A stretch of 64,000 nucleotides of DNA from Opisthorchis felineus (lineage: Eukaryota > Platyhelminthes > Trematoda > Opisthorchiida > Opisthorchiidae): the NCBI GenBank assembly GCA_004794785.1, contig SJOL01005868.1, positions 1 through 64,000 on the forward strand, written 5' to 3'. This document shows positions 23,154 through 32,734 of the stretch, piece by piece. The translations under genes and the position numbers were made by a program. The notes beneath the pieces are model-generated. The model made no database searches. It was given only the letters and a program-made list of their open reading frames with translations, and was not told the DNA's origin. Within the stretch, counting starts at the first letter, position 1, and every line of letters begins with the position of its first letter.

Positions 23154-23193
23154 GTCGCGCTGTCAACAGTCCCACAAAGTTTCCATGGCCGTA

Positions 23194-23454
23194 TCAATGC
23201 GTTCGTCCCAACCAAATTTCTTCTCTCACAATCGCTGTAATAATCGTTTGGGTTGAAGTAGAAGTGGGGCCACGAATCCGAGGGGGTGGTAAAGTGAGAC
23301 GATGCAAGAACGTATACCGCGTTTGGTCGCTGGGCGTGTTGGCAAGTCGACCCTGAATCGGAAGCAAGCAGTTTTGGTAGACCAGCACGGACCTAGCGTC
23401 TTGTGCAAACTTGAATCTGAAATGCCGAGGTCAACTAGCTCGGAAGCTCGCTCG
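23194..23454 (-). pseudogene. BEL/Pao A17-type region between reverse transcriptase and RNase H
   Basis: Two overlapping minus-strand frames (23408-23226 and 23388-23194) carry pieces of the conserved segment; one contains YHPLGFVAPLLLQ, a block seen at this place in Pao-family polyproteins. The domain is split by a frameshift near 23300. Confidence 0.65.
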
Positions 23455-24374
23455 CTAATAGGGATGACATTCCGGATTGTTGCTCACCCACTTATGTAAA
23501 CGAAGTCCGCCCAAATGCAACATCGAATTGAGTTCGCAAACTAGCTTTTTAGCTATATTGACAGATCCCACAGATACAAGGCAATCATCTACGCAAAGGT
23601 TTTCCTTTACTGCAGAAACTGTCCTTTTCTTCGAACTAATTTCTGTTGTCATCAGCAACGCTACGCAGAGCAAAGGCGGCGCAAAACGAGGACGAGGTGG
23701 CTCCAAACGGGTGCACGTTAAGATGAAAGACGTCTGGGGATTTATTCAGATTGCGGCCAGTGTACCACAGAAAACTGAACGCTGCCCCATCCTCCGGTGG
23801 CAAGCGAACTTGTAAGAATACCTCTTCGATACCTGCAGACAAAGCAGTTTCATGAAGTCGGAAAGGCAGTAAAACACCGATGATGTCATTTGTAAGGTCA
23901 GGTACGAAAAATAAGCAGTCGTTGAAAGAAACACCCTGACTTTTCGCAGCGCAGTCGAAAACTATACGGAACTTCCCAGGCATTCGATGGTTGAAGACCG
24001 GATGATGCGGGATGAAGCGCAAGCCTTCGGTTGAACCAACTAGCGACCGACTTACATACCCTTTTTTTCGTAAGTAGTTAGGGTCTCGGTATAGTGTCTA
24101 AGGCGGTTATCATCCTTCAACAAGCGACCTTTCAGCAACTGAGGCGTTTCTCCGCTACATTCAGGTTACTAGGTAGGTTCTTCCAGTCAACCTTAAAAAG
24201 CAGCGGCACCTGATAGTGACCGTCCAACAAGCTAACAGACTGCTCTGTGTCTTTCATAATCTCCTTGTTCTCTAGGGACAGACATCTATCTGTACCCATA
24301 CTTTCGTTGATTTCCGATTCAAACATCCTCAGTATGTGATCCTTAACACTAGGTTCCGTACTGAGGCAATTCAC
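23455..24374 (-). pseudogene. BEL/Pao reverse transcriptase, frameshifted
   Basis: Three frames together cover the domain. 24374-24132 has the GHYQVPLLFK block that precedes reverse transcriptase in this superfamily. 24022-23636 has PHHPVFN, KFRIVFDCAA and FNDCLF in the fingers and palm. 23706-23455 has CVDD at 23595-23584, standing for the usual YVDD, followed by GGLRLHKWVSN. At least two frameshifts separate them. The aspartate pair of the active site is still present in this copy, but the reading frame is not. Confidence 0.88.
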
Positions 24375-25548
24375 TGATATTCGTTTGGGTCCTGCAGGGG
24401 GCTGGTCTGAAAATTGCCCATCCGAAGGCCGTTAGATATGCGTAGCATAGTCTGAGACCTTGAGAAACGATACCAGATGCTCAAATCTTGGCTCTGATCC
24501 CAAACACAATATGTCGTCTGCCACCTCAGCCCACCTTTGTTGCAAATGCCGAGGTACACGTTCTACTATACGCTTGAGATTCGTTGAGCAATTTCGGTCC
24601 GCTGTATATTCAATCTGCCTTAATGCCAGATTACAGTTGATCAGTTTCCTTATCAGCCTTCGTAAGGCATCGACGTCTCCAGAAGCAATGGGCCCTCCAA
24701 CCAGTGGTTTATTAATGAATGACTGCGCAACGTCGTGTGGCACGCCGAACCGCGTCCGGAGGATATCCATGGCCTTTTGAAAGCCTGCCTTTCAAGGAAG
24801 GAACACGCAGTGTTCAATGGCCTCTTTCGCTTCCCCACAACAATAATGGAGAGGGTACATCAATTTATTGCTATCATCAAGGCGCCGATCAGCTATACTC
24901 ATTTGGAATGCTTTCTAAACTTCCAAAATTCTTTCGGATTCCCGCTGAACTTAGCTATCTCTATTTTCGGCAAGTTGAGCCCTGGCGCTGTGGCATAGTG
25001 GTCAACGTGTGTACCGTTCATTTCGTGCGCCGCGGTTTGAGTCCCGGCGGCGTCGCCTTTTCTGGGCCGATTCGCTGATGACTGTGTGCATTCGATTTCC
25101 TCTGGGTTAATTGCTACAAATTTCTCGATCTTCTGTTCACTGGATGGAAACTCACGTTCACAGTCGCCGAGCATCGAGCTTTCATCATCAGAGTACTCAT
25201 AAGCTTCCGGGACGCTAACTTCCGCTTTCTAATCTCTGGCTCTTTCATTGCTATCGCGATCTCTTCCTCCAATATCTCCTTGTCTAACCTAATTTTGATA
25301 TAATCTCTACCCATGTGCCTGCTGGACCTTACACTACCAGCTACGCTTGACCTAGGTGGTGAATGTCGACACAATAATGGCGGCTGATAAATGCAAATGT
25401 CACGGTCAACAACGTTATCAGAATTATCGTTCATAAAGTTAGCAAGTTCTGAGTTCGACAAGGTTTCGAGTAACTTGCCGCTTTGTGTTCTGGTCATATT
25501 GGTTCCAAAGTTCAAAAATTCCAATACAAGTGAACGTCCGAGATCCAC
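24371..25548 (-). pseudogene. gag: BEL/Pao gag (DUF1759-like), frameshifted
   Basis: From the 5' side, 25548-25114 has a serine-rich N-terminus and a charged helix (KEILEEEIAIAMKEPEIRKR). 25174-24899 ends with LPKIEIAKFSGNPKEFWKF, the start of the conserved gag domain. 24770-24432 continues with RFGVPHDVAQSFI, the C-N-L-A-L-R-Q-I-E-Y block and W-A-E-V-A-D-D. Gag packages element RNA. The frames are out of register with each other. A tRNA-like segment in plus orientation (24984-25058) lies between the charged helix and the conserved domain, and gag reads through it without a stop. Confidence 0.85.
24984..25058 (+). repeat. tRNA-like A-box and B-box pair inside BEL gag (SINE-like relic)
   Basis: The plus strand has TGGCATAGTGG (24991-25001), a full match to an internal RNA polymerase III A box, and GGTTTGAGTCC (25034-25044), one base from a B-box consensus, at a spacing normal for tRNAs. 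The 5' GGCGCTG and 3' CGTCGCC could form most of an acceptor stem, but I could not build a good T stem, so a working tRNA is unlikely. A tRNA-derived SINE head or coincidence in GC-rich coding DNA are the alternatives. Confidence 0.4.
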
Positions 25549-26022
25549 GGGATACTTGAGATTGATTTCTAGATTTGAGTACTATGTAGAAGACAGCTGA
25601 TTAAGAACGTGCTCCCGTTCTCCACCATATGAGACAGTCTATTCCCGTAATTATTGCCCCCTGATCCGAGGAACTGAAACCCTCCTGTTTTATTGAACTA
25701 TTTTTATAACTTTTACGGATTTTGGTCGGACATTGTGTTTTTGTGGTCACTCGCCGTCGGTGTCTGTTGACTTGTGACGATATCGATTTTGAGGCGAGGT
25801 AAACTGCGATTTATCCTCAGGCTGGTATTTGTGCCGCCCCATTTTGTATCTTCTACGGTATCTGCAAGAGAGAATCTGTCGAGGTTTGTTAAATATGTGT
25901 ATTATTATTATACTTGCAATAGTACCGTGATTCCAGGTGATTCCAGAAATCGGATTTCTTGGTACCTTTTTGTGGATTGGCACGCGTGACTCAAGTTCAA
26001 AAGGCAGATAACCGTAACATAT
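25549..26022 (-). other. 5' leader of the BEL/Pao element
   Basis: The stretch between the LTR-derived palindrome and gag. By position it should contain the primer binding site near 26010-26022 on the minus strand (around ATATGTTACGGTTATC), but I cannot match it to a tRNA end. No separate gene is seen. ATT/TAT-rich bases occur around 25895-25925. Confidence 0.45.
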
Positions 26023-26424
26023 TATAGATTGTTACCAGCAATCTATTGGACCACGTCGAGTTACGCGCAAAACCCCAAGAGCCAAATCTTCCAAATGGAG
26101 GTTTATCTACAAATGCGGTACTCAAATCGTGGGACTACGCCGGCTTTTATACATCGGTTTAGAAACTGCTAATTCCTAACGGATCTCCGAGTCCACACCG
26201 ACTCCAAACACGTGGTTTCGCTATCATGTAAACATGTGGATTTGAGTCGGCGTGGACTTTGAGATCCGTTAGGAATTAGCAGTTCCGAAACCGGTGTATA
26301 GAAGCTGGCGTAGCCAACGATTTGAGTACCGCATTTGTAAATAAACCTCCATTAGGACGATTTGGCTCTTGGGGTTTTGCGCGTAATTCGACGTGGTCCA
26401 ACAGATTGCTGTAAACAATCTATA
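26023..26424. repeat. Large palindrome made of two head-to-head LTR ends
   Basis: The left arm (26023 to about 26205) and right arm (about 26210 to 26424) are inverted copies, about 190 bases each, with the turn around TTTCGCTATCATGTAAAC. The left arm matches the 3' LTR at 20476 onward in the direct orientation expected of a 5' LTR, and holds its U5 side. The right arm is the same end inverted, so the U3 part of the 5' LTR is missing. Arm ends are TATAGAT and ATCTATA. The two arms are more like each other than either is like the 3' LTR over much of their length. Confidence 0.88.
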
Positions 26425-26936
26425 CGGAGAGCCTACATCGAAGCATGCCGTTCATTCTGGGATGCACGTTGCGCAACACCCACACCGCAGGTAAAAAATG
26501 CCTTTGCGTCCGGATCACCAGATACGTGAACTGTCTAAAATACATTATTGCAGGCGAGTGTTTTCTGTACGGCAATATAGCAGCTCTGCTTGAGACCTTT
26601 TGGCCTGTTCTCAATTCATTTCATATTTATTTTGCACATGTGTTCTGACCGGCTATGTCCGCGGCCACATAAGGTGAACTGTACAGATTTGACGCAGGTC
26701 ACAAAGCATCATATTCACACAGGAAACTCAACAAGCTACTCAGTCGTTTTCAGAAAGAAACAATGACATGATATGAACAAGCGTCATGCATGACCTTATC
26801 AAACTGATCTGACAACTTTGAGGTCAGTCGCGACAAACTAAGCTCTGAATACATCTACAACATGTGCCCTGACCATACTCGTTTGCTCTCAATTTTCATG
26901 TCAGTCAAATTTATCTTGTTTGTCCAACTGTTTTTC
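26425..26936. repeat. Right flank of the BEL insertion, duplicated at 28228-28729
   Basis: The segment starts with CGGAG, the second copy of the proposed target duplication. From 26435 to 26936 it is almost identical to 28228-28729 (differences such as GTTGCG/GCTGCG, ATCACC/ATCGCC, TTATCA/TTTTCA). The first 110 bases are also present in a diverged third copy at 28823-28926. No protein was recognised. Confidence 0.9.
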
Positions 26937-27767
26937 TAGGTGGCAATTGCTCAGCCGGCCATCTCACAACCTGCCCACGAACGCGGCTTTCAACTCGTTC
27001 TGAATTGCACCAGATTGTGCCGTATTACCGCACAAGCACAGAACCCTGGCCTTTGGCTAGTGGTTCAAATAATCCGATTCCGCGCCCCACACTGAACGAA
27101 TATGGAACGAACATGTAATTGATGGCTTCCAGAGCAATTCCTGCACATTCCAGACTGTGTTGTACAATGTGTATTTGTCTTCCACTTTCCATGTATGGGC
27201 GTAACTCCCCAATGTGCATCACAGGATGGTTTCCTGCGATTTTTTGTTTCAACGCGTTTTACTCCCTACTGGAGGCGACCAGTTGGAGCACGTCTGCACT
27301 GGAAGATGTCGCATTCAACTGCCTGGAGAGACACAGGAAAAACGGAAATCAACGCAACAAAATTAGGTGAACAAACGCTACTGTTTTGGAGAAACGACCC
27401 AGTGTAAAGCTTTCACTATCGGTCCAAGGGAACGGCGAATACTCCAGCTGTGAGCAACTCCTTACATTGTGAAAACGCCTGCGTAAATGATTGAGTCTTG
27501 TCCAATGAGATTTGCTCCTCCGTGCTAGGGGGAAATACCCGGGACACAGGCACAGCTGGTGTTGCAGCAAATATTCACAAAAATGAATACAGACCTCACA
27601 CAACCTACAGTCGAAACAACGGGCACAAACTATTCTACGAATAAAAGTTTGTTGTTAGACTTTTCGGATTCATCTTCACGATATTCCACTATGGGGTTTG
27701 AATGCAATCTACTAAATTTTGAGGGCAGATCAAACAAACAAACAAACATGTAGCACTAAAGCTGGAA
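26937..27767. other. Unassigned sequence between duplicated segments
   Basis: No recognised gene. Two minus-strand open frames (27252-27025 and 27603-27349) and overlapping plus-strand frames have no domain I can name. AAAC repeats occur at about 27735-27749. Confidence 0.4.
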
Positions 27768-27769
27768 AT

Positions 27770-28226
27770 TCACAAAGTTTGAAAACTCATAATTTTTGAG
27801 CTGCGATTAATCTTGTTTTCCTCTTACACATTTTGAAGTAACTGACAGTACACCATAACAGATTTCTTTCAAAAAGCGTTCCGCACCGATGCGGACCAGC
27901 TGACAACTTGTCACTCCTCACAGCTGAGAGTTTGTCCGGATCGTCGGTACGCCTGCGGAAATCGCCAGTGGATGCACTGAAAGGTACCCCTTAATCAAAA
28001 AATTCGGGATGCTGAAATTTCTCTCGAAAGTCACAAAGTTTGAAAACCCATAATTTTTGAGCTGCGATTAATCTTGTTTTCCTCTTACACATTTTGAAGT
28101 AACTGACAGTATATGGCCAGTAGTTGCGACACACACCATCATTGTGTCCTCTGTGTTGGGTTCTTTTGTTCGAGTTTGCATACTGGCATATCTTATATGA
28201 CTACGTTAGTCTGGCAACGCCGGGTT
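27770..28226. repeat. Duplicate of 19431-19810 with a partial second unit in front
   Basis: 27848-28226 matches 19431-19810 at about 99 percent by eye. In front of it, 27770-27848 repeats the segment that lies inside the same copy at about 28030-28110, ending ACTGACAGTA, giving a partial tandem arrangement. The copy stops exactly at the ambiguous base 28227. Confidence 0.9.
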
Positions 28227-28227
28227 N
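28227..28227. other. Single ambiguous base, probable assembly join
   Basis: The N sits where a copy of 19431-19810 ends and a copy of 26435-26936 begins. In the first locus these two segments are separated by about 6.6 kb that includes the BEL element. Confidence 0.85.
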
Positions 28228-28729
28228 ACATCGAAGCATGCCGTTCATTCTGGGATGCACGCTGCGCAACACCCACACCGCAGGTAAAAAATGCCTTTGC
28301 GTCCGGATCGCCAGATACGTGAACTGTCTAAAATACATTATTGCAGGCGAGTGTTTTCTGTACGGCAATATAGCAGCTCTGCTTGAGACCTTTTGGCCTG
28401 TTCTCAATTCATTTCATATTTATTTTGCACATGTGTTCTGACCGGCTATGTCCGCGGCCACATAAGGTGAACTGCACAGATTTGACGCAGGTCACAAAGC
28501 ATCATATTCACACAGGAAACTCAACAAGCTACTCAGTCGTTTTCAGAAAGAAACAATGACATGATATGAACAAGCGTCATGCATGACCTTTTCAAACTGA
28601 TCTGACAACTTTGAGGTCAGTTGCGACAAACTAAGCTCTGAATACATCTACAACATGTGCCCTGACCATACCCGTTTGCTCTCAATTTTCATGTCAGTCA
28701 AATTTATCTTGTTTGTCCAACCGTTTTTC
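28228..28729. repeat. Duplicate of 26435-26936
   Basis: 502 bases align without a length difference to 26435-26936, with scattered single-base changes only. The match ends at both places in CCAAC/TCGTTTTTC-like sequence, after which they diverge. Confidence 0.9.
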
Positions 28730-28734
28730 CGGTA

Positions 28735-28926
28735 TGAACTCAAATGTAGTAGACTTGGATGCCACCCACCGAAACCAGTCACGGAATCACTTGTTTAATG
28801 CGACTGTCGCTTATTAACGGAGGGTTTCCATCGATGCTTACCGTGCATTCTGGCATGCACGCTGTGTAACATCCACACCGTGGAAGAGAAATGCCTTTGC
28901 CTCCGGATCGCCAGATACGCAAATTA
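28735..28926. repeat. Joined flanks of the BEL site (paralogous empty site)
   Basis: 28735-28822 matches the left flank 20382-20468, and 28818-28926 matches the right flank 26425-26543. The two halves meet at one CGGAG (28818-28822), where the BEL locus has two, one at each end of the element. Identity is roughly 80 percent. Confidence 0.75.
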
Positions 28927-29689
28927 TGAAATTGGGGCATCCAAGCTCATCGCAAGTGGCTTACGGTTTACTGCCAATTTGGAGTCCCGTGTGCATATTT
29001 GAAGACAAAGCAAACGTCGATTTAAAGGGAATTAAGTTTGCAGCGAGTAATGACCGCTGGCCAAATCGACAACCAAAGTTGGCTGTAGCGTGTATTGGAT
29101 GTATATAATTCAGTGAGTGATTGCATTGGTTTAATTTTGTGGATGATAGTTGAAAGGAAGAAGAATCTTTGAAGGACTAGCATGTGGGCTGTCATATGTG
29201 GACTGCGCAGCATTCGATGGGCGGTAGAGGATGTGAAGGAGGGCCGGTGAGCAATGAGCTCCAGAGTTGGATGCTAAATGCAGGTTACACAGGCAGTGGG
29301 ACGGTGACAAAACCTCACCTCCAAAGTGTGACCCAAAACACAGTGGAAGGGTACAGGATTTTGTTCGAGAACTTCGCCTCTAGCCTCCTCCTCAGAGGTC
29401 TGAACTGCAGGCTGGTGGTTGATGGGGTTCTCATGATGGACCCTCCCCGGAAGCCGATAACTCAACTGTCTGGCCCAATCGGCTTCACGTTTCGGCCTTC
29501 GCCGAAGGCCCAGTGAGGACGGCATGGCTGTCTGATTCCCAATGTAGCTGTGCATAGCCGGTGTCTTTTCAGCAACACTGGACCATGATTTCAAAGTACA
29601 CGTATACATACATATGTATATATCTAAAATTATTTTCTATAATTCGCCGGCGGTTGTGGCCAACATCGAGACCATCGGGTCGACCCTCT
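28927..29689. other. Unassigned, moderately GC-rich sequence
   Basis: Open frames of about 110 codons on both strands (29184-29516 plus, 29609-29274 minus) overlap each other and show no known domain. A short palindrome, GGCCTTCGCCGAAGGCC (29494-29510), and a TATA/CATA-rich run (29600-29625) are the only structural marks. Confidence 0.4.
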
Positions 29690-30142
29690 TAATACTGTCG
29701 CCTCACACGCCCCCTCACCTGTCCTGAAGTTGCCGTTGCTGCTTTCGTAAATAGACCGGATGTAGGAAGTGTTCTCTTGGCAATTGTATCGCCCACACTT
29801 GTTCCTTGTTCCGTGGCCTGATGTTCCCTGACATTAGATCCATAGACCGATGTGGCGTGCTGTTGAGTCGCGCTGCGCTCTGACGTGTGTTTTTTTGGCC
29901 GTGTTCCGTCCTTATATATGTCATTGTATCGAGTGGGACGTGAAAACAATGTGAACTCACATGTCCTCCTTTCCAACAGTTCACGGAACCGGAGTTGGTC
30001 TGTTGTTGACATGTTTTTTTACAAAGGTCGTATTCAGTTTCACGATTTTGTCTCGTGATGCACGTTGTGGGATGCGGAACAAAACAAAGCACGAGGGAGA
30101 CAGTGGACGCGGATGCACTAATCAGCTTGGGCAACCGCCACA
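29690..30142 (-). repeat. Probable 3' LTR of the CsRn1-type gypsy element
   Basis: The stretch follows the end of integrase on the element strand and begins on that strand with TGTGGCGG (30142 downward). The bases between it and integrase are AGAGGGAGAG-rich on the element strand, as for a polypurine tract (about 30143-30160). A TATATA lies near 29911-29917. The outer boundary is only estimated, because no second complete LTR is present to compare with. Confidence 0.55.
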
Positions 30143-30216
30143 AATACTCTCCCTCTATCGAGAAGAAAAATGGTCAGTTAAACGTCAGGTGTCAAGTCGT
30201 GATGAAATAGTTGATG

Positions 30217-31266
30217 TCAACTTGCGATGAAACGGTCTGGCCAGTGTGCGTGTCTGCCAGAAAGAGTGATGCGGTGAGGTTTTGCAGTGCTTTCGGTTGT
30301 AGGTTCTGAAGATGAGGGTGCAGTCTTATCGATGGGCACTTTGTGTTCTGGACTGACAGGTATACTTGATTCAGGAGAGTCCAAATAAGCGGGTTTTAAA
30401 CGATCAGTAGAAATGGTGTCCTGCCTGTCATGTAACTTAATAGTAAAATGTTTGTCATTCCGCAAAAGAACACGAAAAGGTCCGGTATATGGAGGTTGTA
30501 GGGGTGGTTCAACACGATCAGAACGAATAAAAACATGAGAACAGTTGGATAGGTATGGAGGAACATAAAATGATTTGTTTTGTATTGGAGATGAGTAATA
30601 ACGTAATCCAGACACGTGCGTTTTTAATGTAGTAGCATAAGTAGATGAATCAGGGATAGTTTGACTATCCGAGCAGAAAAATTGACCCGGTATTCGTAAT
30701 GTTGTGCCGCAAACCAGTTCTGTTGGCGAAAAATTCAAAGATGAACGGTACATAGTGTGTAAATGTAGCAATACCAGTGGTAATTGATCGGACCAATTAG
30801 GTGAACTGTTTTGTGCTCGCAAAGCGGTCTTTAAATGTCGGTGAAATCGTTCAACTAAACCGTTTGCTCGAAAACGATAGGCTGTGGTTCGAATGCGTTT
30901 GCATCTGAGTAGTTCAGTGAGACGTTGGAACAGTTGTGATTCAAATTGCGATCCGCGGTCTGTGGTTATGAAGGAAGGGACCCCGAAATTGGTGATTCAG
31001 CCGGTAATGAACGCTCGAGCGACAGTCTCGGTAGAAATATCGGGAATGAGGATAGCCTGAGGCCACCATGTAAAGCGGACGACACATACGAGAAGGTAGG
31101 AACAACCTTTAGATATCGGCAGCGGGCCGACTATGTCTAGGTGAACATGGTCGAAACGGCAGTCTGGTTGGGAGAAAGTGCCAACGGGTGAGTGCGTATA
31201 CCGGATAATTTTAGAACTTTGGCATTCGAGACAAGCTTTTGCCCATGAACGGATGTCTTTGTTCAT
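30217..31266 (-). pseudogene. Integrase of CsRn1-type element, copy A, one in-frame TGA
   Basis: The frame runs from the zinc-binding part (W-A-K-A-C-L-E-C) through the first catalytic aspartate (HLDIVGPLP), a TGA at about 30994-30992, then the second aspartate ([10 protein letters not shown]) and the catalytic glutamate (GLVERFHR) to the C-terminal region, which ends at 30217. Only the TGA, where a tryptophan codon would be expected, interrupts it. The same TGA is present in copy B. Integrase inserts the element. The residues after the catalytic core ([20 protein letters not shown]) are the typical clade tail. Confidence 0.9.
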
Positions 31267-31296
31267 ATCTGGCCATACAAAACGTTCAGAAATGAG

Positions 31297-32143
31297 TTAA
31301 ACAGTCGAACGTATTCCGGGATGTGAGACGTTATGTAAAGCTTCAAACACTTGGCGTTGCATCGAAAGCGGAACAACTGGTCTTGGGTATGGGGTAGAGA
31401 AATCGCAATCGATTGTGTCTGGTGAAACATGTAGTGGCACCGCTTTGACGTGTAATGAAAATTGTTTGTCCCTTGACGGCGAAATAATGTGCTCGTCTCG
31501 TTGTAGCTGAGCCATACGTTGCGAGTAAGACTGAAGTCAACGATTTATGATTCATATAGACGCAAAATTCGCGTCCTTCCAGCAAATGACGGAAATCGCG
31601 GAAAGACAAGTAAATGGCTAACAGTTCACTACCAAACGTAGTGTAACGTGATCCGGTGGGTGGTGGCTTTTGAGAGAAAAATGCAAGTGGCTAATGCACA
31701 TTATTGATAGTCTGATGCAAAACTGCGCCTGTAGCATGGTTAGAAGCACCGACGTTGAGTGATAGAAAGGAACTATGTTGTGAGCGAAATAGTTTGAGAG
31801 AATCAGCTAGGGAGACTTTGGCTTGCTCAAAGACTGATATGGCTGAATCGGTCAATCGAAAAGTTTCCGGGTTTCCAGACAAAATATTCGTGAATGGTAC
31901 TAATGTGGAAGCAGCGTTAGTAATGAAGCGTCAGTAGAAGTTAATCATTCCTAAGAGACGTTGGAGCTGTTTAAACGAGGTGGGGAGAGGAAAATTACGA
32001 ATAATGGTCAACTTATCAGTGGCAGGCGATATACCGTCTTGATTAATCGTATGGCCAAGAAAGTTTAACAAAGATGAACCGAAAAAACATTTTTGAGTGG
32101 TAATAACAACACGATGATCGCGTAATCGAGTAAATAAGAGACG
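31297..32143 (-). pseudogene. RNase H and connection region, copy A, deleted and frameshifted
   Basis: Minus-strand pieces 31882-31691, 31609-31343 and 31515-31297 correspond to the tether, RNase H and the region before the integrase zinc finger. Relative to copy B, the RNase H is missing the segment with the D-H-K-P continuation and S-R-P-E-V end, about 165 bases near 31525. Frames change twice. The copy could not make an active RNase H. Confidence 0.8.
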
Positions 32144-32485
32144 TCAGTGTTCAACGTGTTGTTCAGTACCAGGACTAGCAACCAAAATGTCATCTAGGTA
32201 GGCGAACACAAATGGTAAACCAGATAGCACTTGATCTATGAAACGCTGAAAAGTTTGGGCTACATTGTGAAGGGCGAAAGGCATGCGTAAAAATTGGAAT
32301 TGCCCGAACGGTGTGGTAATAGAAGTTTTATGAGCGTCGTCTGGATGTATCGGGATGTGGTGATAAGCGCGGAGGATGTCAATATGGGAAAAAACAGTGC
32401 ATCCGTTTAGAGAAGAAGTCTTGCAGGTGTGGGATGGGGTAATGGTTGGAAATGGTGACATTGTTGAGTGCACGGTAGTCACCAT
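32144..32485 (-). pseudogene. Reverse transcriptase palm, copy A
   Basis: The open stretch holds [16 protein letters not shown] (first catalytic aspartate), FGQFQFLRMPF, and AYLDDILVA with the YLDD active-site box. The fingers part upstream is out of frame and reaches the N at 32685. In the other copy the block corresponding to FALHN reads FGLHN, closer to the family. Confidence 0.88.
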
Positions 32486-32684
32486 AAGGACGCCAGACTG
32501 AGGATGTTTTTTAGGTACTATATGGAGAGTCCACGTGCTTTGAGAAGGTCTGATGAAGCATATGCTGAAATTCGTCCTTGGCTATCCGTAACTTTTCAGG
32601 GGCCAAACGACGTGGATGTGAAAACAGGAGGGCCGTGTGTATGAATGTAGTGAAATACGGAGTGTTTTGGGTTTGGCTGGTGAA

Positions 32685-32685
32685 N
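32685..32685. other. Single ambiguous base, probable assembly join
   Basis: The N separates copy A, which stops in the protease/reverse transcriptase region, from copy B, which starts at the polypurine-tract side of integrase. The following bases (GGGCAACCGCCAC) repeat those at 30129 onward. Confidence 0.85.
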
Positions 32686-32734
32686 GGGCAACCGCCACAA
32701 ATACTCTCCCTCTATCGAGAAGAAAAATGGTCAG

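Larger units (their letters stand above)
20469..26424 (-). mobile_element. BEL/Pao LTR retrotransposon, decayed, with aberrant 5' end
   Basis: Read on the minus strand from high to low coordinates, the order is gag with the BEL-type LPKIEIAKFSGNPKEFWKF segment, reverse transcriptase with a CVDD box, the A17/RNase H region, integrase with H-H-C-C and the D,D,E residues, then the DUF5641-like C-terminal domain. That order and the gag type are diagnostic of BEL/Pao. The insertion is bounded by CGGAG on both sides (20464-20468 and 26425-26429), five bases as is common for this superfamily. The 3' LTR is at 20476-20871. The 5' LTR is replaced by a palindrome (26023-26424). Stops and frameshifts in every domain make it inactive. 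Confidence 0.9.
30129..32684 (-). mobile_element. CsRn1-type Ty3/gypsy element, copy A, cut off at an N
   Basis: The minus strand carries, from high to low, reverse transcriptase, RNase H and integrase of the clade typified by CsRn1 of Clonorchis sinensis, recognised by [12 protein letters not shown] (here [10 protein letters not shown]) and [10 protein letters not shown] sequence. The copy begins inside the protease to reverse transcriptase junction, at the N (32685), so its own gag, protease and 5' LTR are not in this segment. It aligns with 32686-35408 almost throughout but lacks about 165 bases of the RNase H region that copy B has (34085-34250). Confidence 0.9.

Noticed and set aside
24899..25174. 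Complete functional tRNA gene in BEL gag
   Set aside because: The A and B boxes are good, but I could not form a T stem, and the acceptor stem has a mismatch.
29494..29510. GGCCTTCG-C-CGAAGGCC palindrome as a regulatory site or terminator
   Set aside because: It is short, lacks a loop, and has no gene next to it; chance in a GC-rich patch is adequate.
29715..30143. 142-codon minus-strand frame after integrase, considered as an envelope-like gene
   Set aside because: No signal peptide, membrane helix or glycoprotein pattern. It covers the expected LTR and a TATA-like box, so it is non-coding LTR sequence open by chance.
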